Source of the DNA: Bacteroidota bacterium
GTDB lineage: Bacteria; Bacteroidota; Bacteroidia; Chitinophagales; Chitinophagaceae
Direction of reading: 5' to 3'
Assembly: GCA_023426425.1 (NCBI GenBank)
Contig: JAFAAT010000070.1
Coordinates: 1 to 12,498, forward strand
DNA length: 12,498 bases
The translations under genes and the position numbers were made by a program. This document shows, in pieces, positions 1 to 7,563 of the stretch. Every line of letters begins with the position of its first letter. Position 1 is the first letter of the stretch. The notes below the pieces were generated by a model. It ran no database searches, was not told the DNA's origin, and saw only the letters and a list, made by a program, of their open reading frames with translations.

Positions 1-18
1 TCTTGTCCCTCAGCCTTC

Positions 19-57
19 GCTTTCGCCAAGTGCTTTCGCCAAGTACCTTCGCCATTG
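19..57. repeat. 13-bp tandem repeat, about 3 copies
   Basis: The unit GCTTTCGCCAAGT occurs twice exactly (19-31 and 32-44). A degraded third copy, ACCTTCGCCATTG, follows at 45-57. The units touch with no spacers, so this is a minisatellite and not a CRISPR array. It lies about 15 bases upstream of the promoter of the M1 peptidase gene. No protein-coding role is visible here. Confidence 0.75.
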
Positions 58-72
58 CCCGTCCCCCCTACC

Positions 73-102
73 TTTCCACCAATAGAAAATAAGCTATGTT
101 TG
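73..102 (+). promoter_or_regulatory. Bacteroidota-type promoter of the M1 peptidase gene
   Basis: A perfect TAnnTTTG box (TATGTTTG, 95-102) lies 18 bases downstream of TTTC (73-76), which can serve as the -33 element. Transcription would start near 108-110, giving a leader of roughly 28 bases before the ATG at 137. The match to the consensus is seen directly; promoter activity is inferred. Confidence 0.6.
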
Positions 103-136
103 TAACCACTACTTAATTCTCCAAACCTTGCCAGTC

Positions 137-2011
137 ATGAGCCGGATATTCATAGCCTTAGCTTTCTCCCAACTAGCCCTTTTCTCCTGCACCGCCCCCG
201 GCGAAAGCACAGAAGCCGGGTCCAACACCCCAACCACAAACATAGTCTCCGAAGACCTGCACACTCAGTCCAACGCCGGCGAGATCAACATGCAGCATCT
301 CTCTCTGGATATCGCAGTCAACTTCCCCCAGAAAAGAATCAGCGGCCTCGCCTCCTGGAAGCTTTCAAACCCAAACAACATCGATTCAGTAAAGCTCGAC
401 ACCTATGAACTTACCATCGACAGCGTGCTGGTAAACGGACAAAAAACCGCCTTCCGCCTTGGAGCTCCCGTTCAATACCTGGGCAGCGTCCTGGCCATTC
501 CGGTAAGTAATGATGTATCCCGCATCGACATATACTACCAGACGGGTCCTAACCCTCCAGCCCTCCAATGGCTGGAACCCCAGCAAACGCTCGGCAAAAA
601 ACATCCTTTCCTGTACACCCAGTCCGAATCCATCTACGCCAGATCCTGGATCCCCGTACCCGATGGTCCGGGTATCCGCTTCACGTATGACGCAAGAGTA
701 CAAGTACCTAAAGGCCTGATGGCCCTCATGAGCGCCGAAAATCCTCAGCAGGTTAACGATAGTGGAATCTATCATTTCCGCATGGACACAAAGATCCCCG
801 CCTACCTGCTCGCGCTCGCAGTGGGCGACATTCGCTTTAGCCCCATCGACAGTCGCACTGGCGTCTATGCCGAACCGGAAATGATTGAGAAAGCCCGCTA
901 TGAGTTCGAAGAGGTAGGAGAAATGGTCACCGCAGCCGAGGCACTCTATGGCCCCTATCGCTGGGGCAGATACGACATGATTGTACTGCCCTCAGGCTTC
1001 CCCCTCGGCGGCATGGAGAACCCCAAACTCACCTTCGCCACACCCACCATCATCTCCGGCGACCGCTCATTGGTCAACCTCATCGCCCATGAACTTGCAC
1101 ATAGCTGGAGCGGCAACCTCGTCACCAACCACACCTGGAACGACTTCTGGCTCAACGAAGGTTTCACCGTCTATTTCGAGCGCCGGCTCACGGAATCAAT
1201 GACTGATAAAAGCTATGCTGAAATGCTCTGGGAACTTGGCTACCAGGATCTGCAGAAAGAGATGGCTCACCTCGACAGTGCAGACACCCACCTCAAGCTA
1301 GACCTAACAGGACGTGACCCGGACGAAGGCCTCACCGACGTCGCCTACGAAAAAGGCGCCTTGTTCCTCCGTCTCATTGAACAACAGGTTGGCCGCGAAC
1401 GTTTCGACAAATTCCTCAGGAACTACTTTGACACGCATGCCTTCAAGACGATCACCACTGAAAAGTTCCTGGAGTTTTTGCGTACGAACCTGATCGGTGA
1501 CAATAAAGAGCTGGAAAAGAAACTGAACATCAACGCCTGGGTCTATGGCCCCGGCATTCCTGCAAATGCACCTCGTGCAGACATGGCGCGATTCAGCAAG
1601 GTGGATGCAGAAAGAAACAAATTCCTCCAGGGCTCCGCTCCCGCCAGCCTGAATACCAATGGCTGGACCACCTACGAGTGGCTCCACTTCCTCCGCAAAA
1701 TGCCGAAGCCCTTGTCCGCAGCTCAAATGACCTCACTCGACAACCAGTTTGATTTTACCCATTCCGGCAACAGCGAGATCGCAAATCTCTGGTACATAAT
1801 GGCGGTGGCCGCAGATTACAAGCCAGCCTACGCAGCTATGGAGAATTTCCTGAGCACGGTAGGGCGCCGCAAATTCCTCACTCCGCTATACCAGGAAATG
1901 ATGCAAACAGGTAAGGCAGAGATGGCAAAAACCATCTACAGCAAGTACAGGAAGAACTACCATCCACTGGCACAAAACACACTCGATGAACTGGTAATGA
2001 AGCAACAGTAA
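137..2011 (+). CDS. M1-family metallopeptidase, probable lipoprotein (LTA4-hydrolase-like aminopeptidase)
   Basis: A 624-residue zinc aminopeptidase of the gluzincin M1 family, expected to remove N-terminal amino acids from peptides in the cell envelope. The zinc motif HELAH is at 318-322, with the third ligand Glu341 exactly 18 residues on (LNEGFT). The substrate-binding exopeptidase motif GGMEN is at 291-295, and the catalytic Tyr404 sits in AYEKG. The N-terminal beta domain covers roughly 45-240. The alpha-helical tail from about 470 fits the leukotriene-A4-hydrolase C-terminal domain. The first 18 residues are hydrophobic and end in L-F-S-C, a lipobox-like site at Cys18 with an atypical Phe at -2, so lipidation is likely but not certain. 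An in-frame TTG at 128 would add three residues; the ATG at 137 is preferred. The gene has its own promoter and stands alone. Family assignment is firm, but epoxide hydrolase activity cannot be inferred. Confidence 0.93.
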   Translation: MSRIFIALAFSQLALFSCTAPGESTEAGSNTPTTNIVSEDLHTQSNAGEINMQHLSLDIAVNFPQKRISGLASWKLSNPNNIDSVKLDTYELTIDSVLVNGQKTAFRLGAPVQYLGSVLAIPVSNDVSRIDIYYQTGPNPPALQWLEPQQTLGKKHPFLYTQSESIYARSWIPVPDGPGIRFTYDARVQVPKGLMALMSAENPQQVNDSGIYHFRMDTKIPAYLLALAVGDIRFSPIDSRTGVYAEPEMIEKARYEFEEVGEMVTAAEALYGPYRWGRYDMIVLPSGFPLGGMENPKLTFATPTIISGDRSLVNLIAHELAHSWSGNLVTNHTWNDFWLNEGFTVYFERRLTESMTDKSYAEMLWELGYQDLQKEMAHLDSADTHLKLDLTGRDPDEGLTDVAYEKGALFLRLIEQQVGRERFDKFLRNYFDTHAFKTITTEKFLEFLRTNLIGDNKELEKKLNINAWVYGPGIPANAPRADMARFSKVDAERNKFLQGSAPASLNTNGWTTYEWLHFLRKMPKPLSAAQMTSLDNQFDFTHSGNSEIANLWYIMAVAADYKPAYAAMENFLSTVGRRKFLTPLYQEMMQTGKAEMAKTIYSKYRKNYHPLAQNTLDELVMKQQ

Positions 2012-2044
2012 TAGGGAAAGGTACTGTCCGACGGGTTCCCTATT
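2010..2044 (+). terminator. terminator-like inverted repeat after the M1 peptidase gene
   Basis: AATAGGGAA (2010-2018) is the exact reverse complement of TTCCCTATT (2036-2044), separated by a 17-base loop. The left arm overlaps the peptidase stop codon. There is no long T-run after the stem, so it may be an inefficient terminator or a 3'-end stabilising hairpin. Confidence 0.45.
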
Positions 2045-2121
2045 TGAAGCTAAATTGTGACCCGTAAGGCCTCAAAATACGCCCAATCCTCTCGCTAAGA
2101 GAGCGTTTGCGCTTAATTACG

Positions 2122-2129
2122 TACCTTTG
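2122..2129 (+). promoter_or_regulatory. -7 promoter box of the 73-residue gene
   Basis: TACCTTTG matches TAnnTTTG perfectly, 18 bases before the ATG at 2148. A TTTG at 2106-2109 is too close (12-base spacer) to be a normal -33 element, so only the -7 half is convincing. The box contains the TTG at 2127, which argues against that codon as a translation start. Confidence 0.5.
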
Positions 2130-2147
2130 TGTCAAATTCCAAAAGTG

Positions 2148-2369
2148 ATGAGTGAAACAAAATGTAAACTTTTCGAATCCAAGTTGACAAACGGACAGTT
2201 GATCTGTATCAAAAAAATGATCACAGAAAAACGCCTGCAGGCTTCGAAGGATAGTATTGTTTCAGGCTTTACCAATGGCCGGTCCTCCAATCTTAGCGAT
2301 CTTTATGTAAATGAAGCTACCGAGATTATCCGCTACCTGAAAAACCATAAAACAGTTCCTGTAGAGTAG
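2148..2369 (+). CDS. hypothetical protein, 73 aa
   Basis: I do not recognise a family with confidence. The predicted product is small, soluble and basic, with two Cys in the first 20 residues (Cys6, Cys20). A central segment, GFTNGRSSNLSDL (40-52), is followed by a predicted helix, EATEIIRYLKNHK. The pattern of a short loop, then an S-x-x-L turn, then an EA-x-x-I-I-x-x-L helix is reminiscent of small helical proteins in phages and mobile elements (GemA-like). That resemblance is by eye only, and no other mobile-element gene is nearby. The start at 2148 is chosen because the upstream in-frame TTG at 2127 lies inside the promoter box. The gene is probably monocistronic. Confidence 0.6.
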   Translation: MSETKCKLFESKLTNGQLICIKKMITEKRLQASKDSIVSGFTNGRSSNLSDLYVNEATEIIRYLKNHKTVPVE

Positions 2370-2491
2370 TTGCTGCTCATTTTCCTGAACTGACTTTCCC
2401 TGTTGACGGTCACTGCCTAATCCCTGTTCCTGAACAAACCAGGGGTGTGCTTTGTGTTGCCTAAAAGCGTCTGACTGCCGCTGGTCTTAAT

Positions 2492-2851
2492 TTATAGACC
2501 CATCTCGCGGAATAGTTTTTTTGCATATTTCGGCTTTATCATAAATCCACTTCCATGTTCAATTATGGTGAAGCAGTCGCAACTGCAAAGGAACATAGCT
2601 TCCTCATAGGTACTCAGATCAGTAAGGGTTTCAGGATCACCGGCATAATAGAAGCTGTCGTCGTGGCACCACTCGATGGTATCAGCCAATACCGGTTCCT
2701 GAAAAACTACAAAGCTTGCAGGGATGCGGCAGCCTCTCTACAGGGTTATGAGGGAAATCTCTACACCGTACTCCTCATCGGCAAGTCGCTGCGCAATCAC
2801 AACGATATTTTCTCTATCGAACTTAGCCGCTACCTCGCAGAAAATCTTCAT
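2492..2851 (-). pseudogene. hypothetical gene interrupted by an in-frame amber codon
   Basis: Reading the minus strand from the ATG at 2849-2851, the frame runs 37 codons (start MKIFCEVAAKFDREN, end GVEISLITL) to a TAG at 2738-2740. It then stays open for 82 more codons (RGCRIPASFVVFQEPV, later CSCDCFTIIEHG, end KKLFREMGL) to the stop at 2492-2494. Both halves have ordinary protein-like composition with no other stop. The simplest reading is one gene of about 120 codons with a nonsense change, for example from AAG or CAG. The downstream part has no ATG near its start; only a TTG at 2687-2689 could begin a 65-residue fragment. I do not recognise the family. Alternatives are two unrelated short reading frames, a sequencing error or genuine readthrough. 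Confidence 0.45.
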
Positions 2852-3011
2852 TCTGCCTGACCGGTTCAGTACATTTACCCCCAGCAGCTACAAGAGAACG
2901 GCAGGGTATGAATCTCCTATAAATCAGCACTCATCCACCCGGGTACAATCGCTTACCAGAGAAGTGATTATATACCTCTATAAATATTTGTGAGCGACTT
3001 TCGCGCTTTCC

Positions 3012-3043
3012 TTTGATAGTGCTGGAAATACTTGCTAACTTGA
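3012..3043 (+). promoter_or_regulatory. candidate promoter of the histidine kinase gene
   Basis: TTTG (3012-3015), a 20-base spacer and TAACTTGA (3036-3043, six of eight to TAnnTTTG counting free positions) lie 30 bases before the ATG at 3074. Spacing fits Bacteroidota promoters, but the -7 match is imperfect. A second TTTG-ended box, TA-N4-TTTG, is at 2981-2990 and could be an alternative. Confidence 0.35.
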
Positions 3044-3073
3044 GACTGCTGGTCACCCCAGACGGGCGGTTCC

Positions 3074-4915
3074 ATGTTTGACTTTGATTTTCAGAATATC
3101 TCGGGGTTTCTGTTTGCCTTCCTGCCGGGCCTGATAAGTTTCTGTTTAGTCATTTACATCCTGACGGCTCTCCCACGCAACCGACTGATCACTATCTTTT
3201 CGTTATTCACCGTAAGCACAGGCATCTGGCAAATGAATGATGCGCTATGCCGCATAAGCAGCTCAGAACTGATGGCAGAAAGATGGGAGTCTCTACTTGC
3301 GCTCGGGTGGGTATTTGCAGGCCCATTGTGTCTGCACTTTACGCTCCTGTACACCCGCAGGGTCCGGCACAAAATAGCTCCCTGGCTCATAATTCTTTTG
3401 TATGTGCCCGCCTTCGCATTCCTGGCTATTTTTCAAACACAGGTCTACGAACACAACCTACAGTACCGGGAGTTCTGGGGTTGGGTGAATTATCATGATC
3501 AGGCAGTACTCGACGTGGTGATGATCTACTGGATCGCCGTACTTCTGCTATTGTCCTGTATGCTTTTGTTCGTCTACGCTTTTAAGGTCCGCCACGACTC
3601 ATTGCTTTACCGGCAGGCTCTCATCATCGCTTTTGGAATCGCTATACCCACAGTCGCAGGCATCGTGTCGCAGGTCCTCCTGCCCACTGTATTCGACCGA
3701 CCTTCACTGCCGTTGACGTCTTCATTTCTCAGCTTTCTCTCACTCGCTGCAGTCACTGCGCTCAAGAAATATCGTCTGTTTACAGTGTCTGAACTAATCA
3801 GTAGCGAACTCTTACTGGACGAACTGCCTGTGGTAGTCCTCAGTATTTCTGACACGGGCTATATCAACTACATCAACAAGTTTGGTGTGGATTTCCTGAA
3901 AATAAAACGCCAGGTGCCTGGACGCTTGCACTACGAACAAGTATTGCGTCATACTGTGAGTGAACCGGAACAGAGTCTCATCTCTGCTTTTGACGCAGCA
4001 CTGAAGGTTGAGACTTTCAGCAATTTTGAATCAACTCTCGAAATCGAAGACAGAACAGCAAACGTACTGATCTCTGCCAGTCCGATAGTCAACAATAAAA
4101 AAGTTCGCGGCGCACTGCTTTGTATCAGGGATATCACTGCACTCAAAGATTCAGAAGTTTCCCTTCAGCAGTCCAACATCGAACTTAAACAGAAAAATGC
4201 CAATCTCGAAGAGTTTGCTTTTGTCGCCAGCCATGACCTAAAGGAGCCTCTGAGAAAGATAATCACCTTTTCAGGAATGATTGAGAAGACAGAGTACAAC
4301 CAGCTTTCCGACAAAAGCAAAGCCTACTTCAATCGCATTGCTGAAGCGTCCAGAAGAATGCAGGTGATGATCGATGACATTCTTTCGCTTTCTCTGATCT
4401 CGAAAGAGAGCAGGGTAGAGTACCACCACCTCAACCATTTTGTAAACGAAGCAGTCGCTGACCTGGAAGTACGAATCCGCGAAACCAATGCATTGGTACA
4501 GGCAACTAAGCTACCGTCTGCATACGTAAACCCTAAACAGTTTCGTCAGTTGTTCCTGAATCTTATCTCAAACGCGTTAAAGTTTTCAAGGAAAGGGGTT
4601 CAGCCAGTTATTTCAATATCCGGCTCTATATTGACGAATGAAGAAAAGGAGCACCTCTCACTCCTGAAACAGACAAGGTATATCAAGATAACAGTGGAAG
4701 ACAATGGTATCGGCTTTGAAAACGTCTATGCTGAAAAGATGTTCCAGTTGTTTCAACGCCTCCATGGACATGTTGACTATGAAGGCACCGGCCTGGGCCT
4801 CGCCATCTGTCGCAAAATCGTGGAACAGCACAAGGGCATCATCTACGCGTCCGGAGTCTTAAACCAGGGTGCCGTGTTCACAATCATCATCCCTCAGGAG
4901 CCGCCTCGTCACTAA
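3074..4915 (+). CDS. membrane histidine kinase with 7TM-type sensor and PAS domain
   Basis: A 613-residue sensor kinase. The first 235 residues contain about seven hydrophobic helices, resembling the HisKA_7TM-type N-terminal region. A PAS-like segment follows (about 245-355, including LPVVVLSISDTGYINYIN), then a short coiled linker rich in Gln, Lys and Asn. The HisKA dimerisation domain carries the phospho-acceptor His387 in ASHDLKEPLRK. The ATPase domain shows the N box (Asn496 and Asn500 in LNLISNALKFS), the G1 box DNGIGF from 543, the F box near FQLFQRLH, and the G2 box GTGLGLAI from 571. All catalytic boxes look intact. No receiver domain is fused and no response-regulator gene is adjacent, so it is an orphan kinase with unknown signal and partner. 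The stop overlaps that of the convergent gene by 4 bases. Confidence 0.92.
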   Translation: MFDFDFQNISGFLFAFLPGLISFCLVIYILTALPRNRLITIFSLFTVSTGIWQMNDALCRISSSELMAERWESLLALGWVFAGPLCLHFTLLYTRRVRHKIAPWLIILLYVPAFAFLAIFQTQVYEHNLQYREFWGWVNYHDQAVLDVVMIYWIAVLLLLSCMLLFVYAFKVRHDSLLYRQALIIAFGIAIPTVAGIVSQVLLPTVFDRPSLPLTSSFLSFLSLAAVTALKKYRLFTVSELISSELLLDELPVVVLSISDTGYINYINKFGVDFLKIKRQVPGRLHYEQVLRHTVSEPEQSLISAFDAALKVETFSNFESTLEIEDRTANVLISASPIVNNKKVRGALLCIRDITALKDSEVSLQQSNIELKQKNANLEEFAFVASHDLKEPLRKIITFSGMIEKTEYNQLSDKSKAYFNRIAEASRRMQVMIDDILSLSLISKESRVEYHHLNHFVNEAVADLEVRIRETNALVQATKLPSAYVNPKQFRQLFLNLISNALKFSRKGVQPVISISGSILTNEEKEHLSLLKQTRYIKITVEDNGIGFENVYAEKMFQLFQRLHGHVDYEGTGLGLAICRKIVEQHKGIIYASGVLNQGAVFTIIIPQEPPRH

Positions 4916-6228
4916 TCATTATCAGCAGACTCGTCCTCCTTCATCACCGTCATCTCCACGGTCTCAGCAGAATTACGGTACATCTTCAGGATACGTACCT
5001 CGTATCTGTCAATAGTCAGGGTGTCCTGTTCCTTCAACTCTTTCTGGAAGCGGTACGATATCAGCCCCGACAGGGTCTCATAATGGTCACTTTCTTCCAG
5101 GCGGTAAGGCAGGTACTTATTGATGTCGAAAAGATTCGTATGCGCGTTTACTATAAATGTGTTCGGACCGGTCTTTTCCACATACGGCTTCTCATTATCA
5201 TACTCATCCTGTATCTCACCCACTAGCTCCTCCAGTATGTCCTCCATCGTCACAATCCCCGAAACCTCTCCAATTTCATTCGTCACTATCGCCATCTGCA
5301 TATGCTTCCTTTGAAACTCCTTCAGCAGATCCTTGATCAGTTTACTCTCCGGAATAAAATAAGCCTTCCTGAGCAATGAGCGTATCTTCTCCGGCTTATT
5401 AGTGGCCACCATGGTCTTCATCAGATCCTTGGTATAGATGATGCCGATGATCTCATCCAGTGAACCTTCACACACGGGATATCTTGAGTATCCCTCCGTA
5501 ATAGCAAAATTGATCGCATCCTGAAGCGACAGGTTCACATCCATCGCCGTTATATTCTTCCTGAGCGTCAGAATATCCCAGGCTCTTCGATCGTCAAAGT
5601 CAAACACATTCCTGATCAGGTCACGCTCAGTTTCCTCAATGGCACCGCCCTCATGGCTTTCAGAAATAATCATCTTCAGCTCCTCTTCCGTATGTATCTC
5701 ACTGCCTTGAAGAGGCCGGATTCCAAACAGGCGCAGAATAAAGTTTGCAAATCCATTCAACAGCCAGATAAAAGGGCGGAAAATGAAATAAAACACACGC
5801 AGCGGAAGTGCCACAGCAAATGTGGTATTCGAAGGATACCGGATAGCCAGTGACTTAGGAGCCAGCTCACCAAATGTAATATGCAGCACTGTAATCGTAG
5901 CAAATGCCACCGGTACGGCAAGCTTGTGTGCAGTAGCCTCGGAAAGCGGCAGATTCATAGCCGTGAAGAGGTTCATGATAAGATCAGCAGTCACATCCTC
6001 ACCTACCCAGCCCAGCCCAAGGCTTGCAAGGGTAATGCCCAACTGAGTCGCTGCAAGATAAGCGTCCAGATTGTTGATGATGTTTTTGGCAGTCTTAGCA
6101 ATGTTTTGATTGATGTCTTCCCTAACCTGTATCTGGGAAGAACGGACTTTCACAATCGCAAATTCGGCTGCAACAAAGAATCCATTGAGTACAACCAGAA
6201 AGAGCGTGATAAATATGTCAAATGCCAT
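4912..6228 (-). CDS. hemolysin-family / CorC-type membrane protein (CNNM + CBS pair + CorC_HlyC)
   Basis: A 438-residue integral membrane protein. The N-terminal CNNM (DUF21) domain, about 1-195, has around four membrane segments and the family motif GELAPKSLAIRYP. Two CBS domains follow (about 205-325), then a C-terminal CorC_HlyC domain (about 340-425). Family members are linked to magnesium or cobalt transport and resistance; the 'hemolysin' name is historical and no toxin role is implied. The ATG at 6226-6228 is chosen over an in-frame GTG at 6250-6252 because that GTG overlaps a perfect promoter box. The gene is transcribed towards the kinase gene. The closest alternative within the family is a gliding-motility GldE-type paralogue; the general assignment is firm. 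Confidence 0.9.
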   Translation of the reverse strand: MAFDIFITLFLVVLNGFFVAAEFAIVKVRSSQIQVREDINQNIAKTAKNIINNLDAYLAATQLGITLASLGLGWVGEDVTADLIMNLFTAMNLPLSEATAHKLAVPVAFATITVLHITFGELAPKSLAIRYPSNTTFAVALPLRVFYFIFRPFIWLLNGFANFILRLFGIRPLQGSEIHTEEELKMIISESHEGGAIEETERDLIRNVFDFDDRRAWDILTLRKNITAMDVNLSLQDAINFAITEGYSRYPVCEGSLDEIIGIIYTKDLMKTMVATNKPEKIRSLLRKAYFIPESKLIKDLLKEFQRKHMQMAIVTNEIGEVSGIVTMEDILEELVGEIQDEYDNEKPYVEKTGPNTFIVNAHTNLFDINKYLPYRLEESDHYETLSGLISYRFQKELKEQDTLTIDRYEVRILKMYRNSAETVEMTVMKEDESADND

Positions 6229-6249
6229 AGAGTAGCTAAAAAGCCGCCA

Positions 6250-6277
6250 CAAAAATAATACCTCTGAATTACTCCAA
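6250..6277 (-). promoter_or_regulatory. promoter of the CorC/hemolysin-family gene
   Basis: On the minus strand TATTTTTG (6250-6257) is a perfect TAnnTTTG box, with TTG (6275-6277) 17 bases further upstream as a candidate -33 element. The ATG is 22 bases downstream of the box, which gives a short leader and supports the start at 6228. Confidence 0.5.
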
Positions 6278-6349
6278 CCTGTAATTGAGGAAATTTATTC
6301 CTGCACCTACAGAATTGAAAATCACTCAGGAATCAATTAGTACAAAATT

Positions 6350-6808
6350 TTAGGTGCCATGTTCAAAACGCCCGGTCGCTTTGTTGATCCTGATCCTGTA
6401 GAAAATGGTCGGAGTATAGGCAGGCCTGTGATGATGGTGTCGCTCCTGTTGAGTATGTGGTGGTAATGCACTCGGAACCGTCTTCTGGTCCAGCATCAGA
6501 TTTGAAAAGAATTGTTGCGCATACGCAATTTCTTCGTCTTCTGTAATTTCCTCATACCGGCCCCAGCATATTACACTTCGCCAGTGATTGTAGTCTCTGA
6601 TCTCATCCACCAGGAAGCATACATCCGGGTTCCTTCGCATCATACTGATCTTCATCCCGTCTCTCGAATGACATATCAAAATTCCATCCTCATATACATA
6701 GCTGATTGGTACAACGTACGTTGCCTCGCCATCATTGCACCCTATGCGGCCAATAGAATTTCGCTGTAGTAGCTGTTCCATTTCCTCCTGTGTCAAATTG
6801 CCTAACAT
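6350..6808 (-). CDS. pyridoxamine 5'-phosphate oxidase-fold family protein
   Basis: A 152-residue protein of the flavin-binding split-barrel superfamily (Pyridox_ox_2 / Nim-like type). The N-terminal helix LTQEEMEQLLQRNSIGRIGC leads into the barrel strand TYVVPISYVYEDGILICHS. GMKISMMRRNPDVCFLVDEI follows, the usual place where FMN phosphate contacts lie, and then SVICWGRYEEI. The C-terminal part has a four-His run (ERHHHHRP) and ends in a final strand, IFYRIRINKATGRFE. Relatives bind FMN, F420 or heme, and some reduce nitroimidazoles; true PdxH activity is unlikely at this length. The start ATG at 6806-6808 is clear. It is divergent from the cupin gene across about 200 bases. Confidence 0.85.
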   Translation of the reverse strand: MLGNLTQEEMEQLLQRNSIGRIGCNDGEATYVVPISYVYEDGILICHSRDGMKISMMRRNPDVCFLVDEIRDYNHWRSVICWGRYEEITEDEEIAYAQQFFSNLMLDQKTVPSALPPHTQQERHHHHRPAYTPTIFYRIRINKATGRFEHGT

Positions 6809-6891
6809 GTGCTCGTTTTATTCTAAAATACTAAGATCAGCTTTATATCTGACTATGCAAATTGCCGTCGTTGAGAAGTTCTTCGATTCAA

Positions 6892-6963
6892 GTCCCTCTC
6901 GTCTCCAATGTCGCTCTCGTCCCTAATTTCCCTCTCGTCCCTAATGTCCCTCTGTCCCCACAA
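6892..6963. repeat. 18-bp tandem repeat, 4 copies
   Basis: Four adjoining 18-base units start at 6892, 6910, 6928 and 6946, close to GTCCCTCTCGTCCCTAAT. The first three differ by only a few substitutions and the fourth is degraded. The period is a multiple of three, and the reading frame that enters the cupin gene is open through it, giving hexapeptides VPLVSN, VALVPN, FPLVPN and VPLSPQ. No ATG opens this frame, so the repeat is more likely leader sequence than coding. Confidence 0.8.
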
Positions 6964-7008
6964 ATACCACGCTGGCAACATTTTATTGCCGTGCTTGAAA
7001 AACCTTTT

Positions 7009-7554
7009 ATGAAGAACTTCCGCTCCGGCCTTTTACTGCCTGAACATACTGCTGTTTTTCTACTGGATGATGATGGCGTCTTCCCCAACAATGCCCAGCT
7101 GCCGGTAGTTCATTATGAACATGCTTTTCAAATCAGCAACGAAGACGATGCCGCAAAGGAAATAGAGGAACTGCTCCAGGACAACAACTGGCACAATCCC
7201 TGGCGCAACGGCATCTACGATTATCATCACTACCACAGCACCGCCCATGAAGTGCTTATTTGCTATTCTGGTAAGGCAACTGTGCAACTAGGCGGCCCCT
7301 CAGGCGTAATGGTCAACTTCAATACCGGTGATGTGCTCCTGCTTCCCGCAGGTACTGCACACAGGTGTGAAAAAGCCACTGCCGATTTCAAATGCATCGG
7401 CGCCTACCCTGAAGGTCAGGAATTTGACATGAACTACGGAAAGACCGAAGAGCGCTCTAAAGCCGCTGACAACATTTTTCATGTACCCCTGCCGGCCGCA
7501 GATCCTGTTTACGGCGCAGACGGTCCACTCATTTTTCACTGGCATACTGTTTAA
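7009..7554 (+). CDS. YjlB-like cupin protein
   Basis: A 181-residue single-domain cupin resembling Bacillus YjlB. The N-terminal core LLDDDGVFPNNAQLPVVHY is typical. The metal-binding cupin motif includes His74, His76, His80 and Glu81 in HHYHSTAHEVL, followed by GKATVQLGGPSG. The second motif is GDVLLLPAGTAHR. The tail GAYPEGQEFDMNYG and then VPLPAADPVYGADGPL is also family-like. The substrate is unknown; a metal-dependent small-molecule enzyme or sensor is possible. The ATG at 7009 fits the usual family N terminus. The frame is open back to about 6853 and a TTG at 6862 would add 49 residues made largely of the 18-bp repeat, which I consider unlikely. It is the first gene of a tight plus-strand cluster. 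Confidence 0.83.
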   Translation: MKNFRSGLLLPEHTAVFLLDDDGVFPNNAQLPVVHYEHAFQISNEDDAAKEIEELLQDNNWHNPWRNGIYDYHHYHSTAHEVLICYSGKATVQLGGPSGVMVNFNTGDVLLLPAGTAHRCEKATADFKCIGAYPEGQEFDMNYGKTEERSKAADNIFHVPLPAADPVYGADGPLIFHWHTV

Positions 7555-7563
7555 CATACCGGT

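Noticed and set aside
2148..2369. Phage or mobile-element remnant, from a GemA-like feel of the 73-residue protein
   Set aside because: The resemblance is only a short helix pattern, and no integrase, transposase, terminal repeats or attachment site are seen nearby.
2413..2443. Terminator after the 73-residue gene, from CCCTG/CAGGG and GTTC/GAAC arms
   Set aside because: The two short stems are mutually exclusive or interrupted and no T-run follows, so support is too weak to call.
2555..2860. 101-codon plus-strand frame opposite the amber-split gene
   Set aside because: The minus-strand frame gives a better start and more natural protein sequence. The plus frame has no promoter box and no family resemblance, and looks like its shadow.
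4912..6228. Hemolysin toxin
   Set aside because: The CNNM, CBS pair and CorC_HlyC domain order is that of ion-transport-linked membrane proteins; the toxin name is a historical label.
6892..6963. CRISPR array
   Set aside because: The 18-bp units touch directly without spacers, as do the 13-bp and 11-bp arrays elsewhere in the window; no cas genes are present.
6862..7008. TTG-started 49-residue N-terminal extension of the cupin protein
   Set aside because: The extension is mostly an 18-bp tandem repeat, is absent from the family's usual N terminus, and the ATG at 7009 precedes the first conserved residues. It is kept as a finding because the frame is open.
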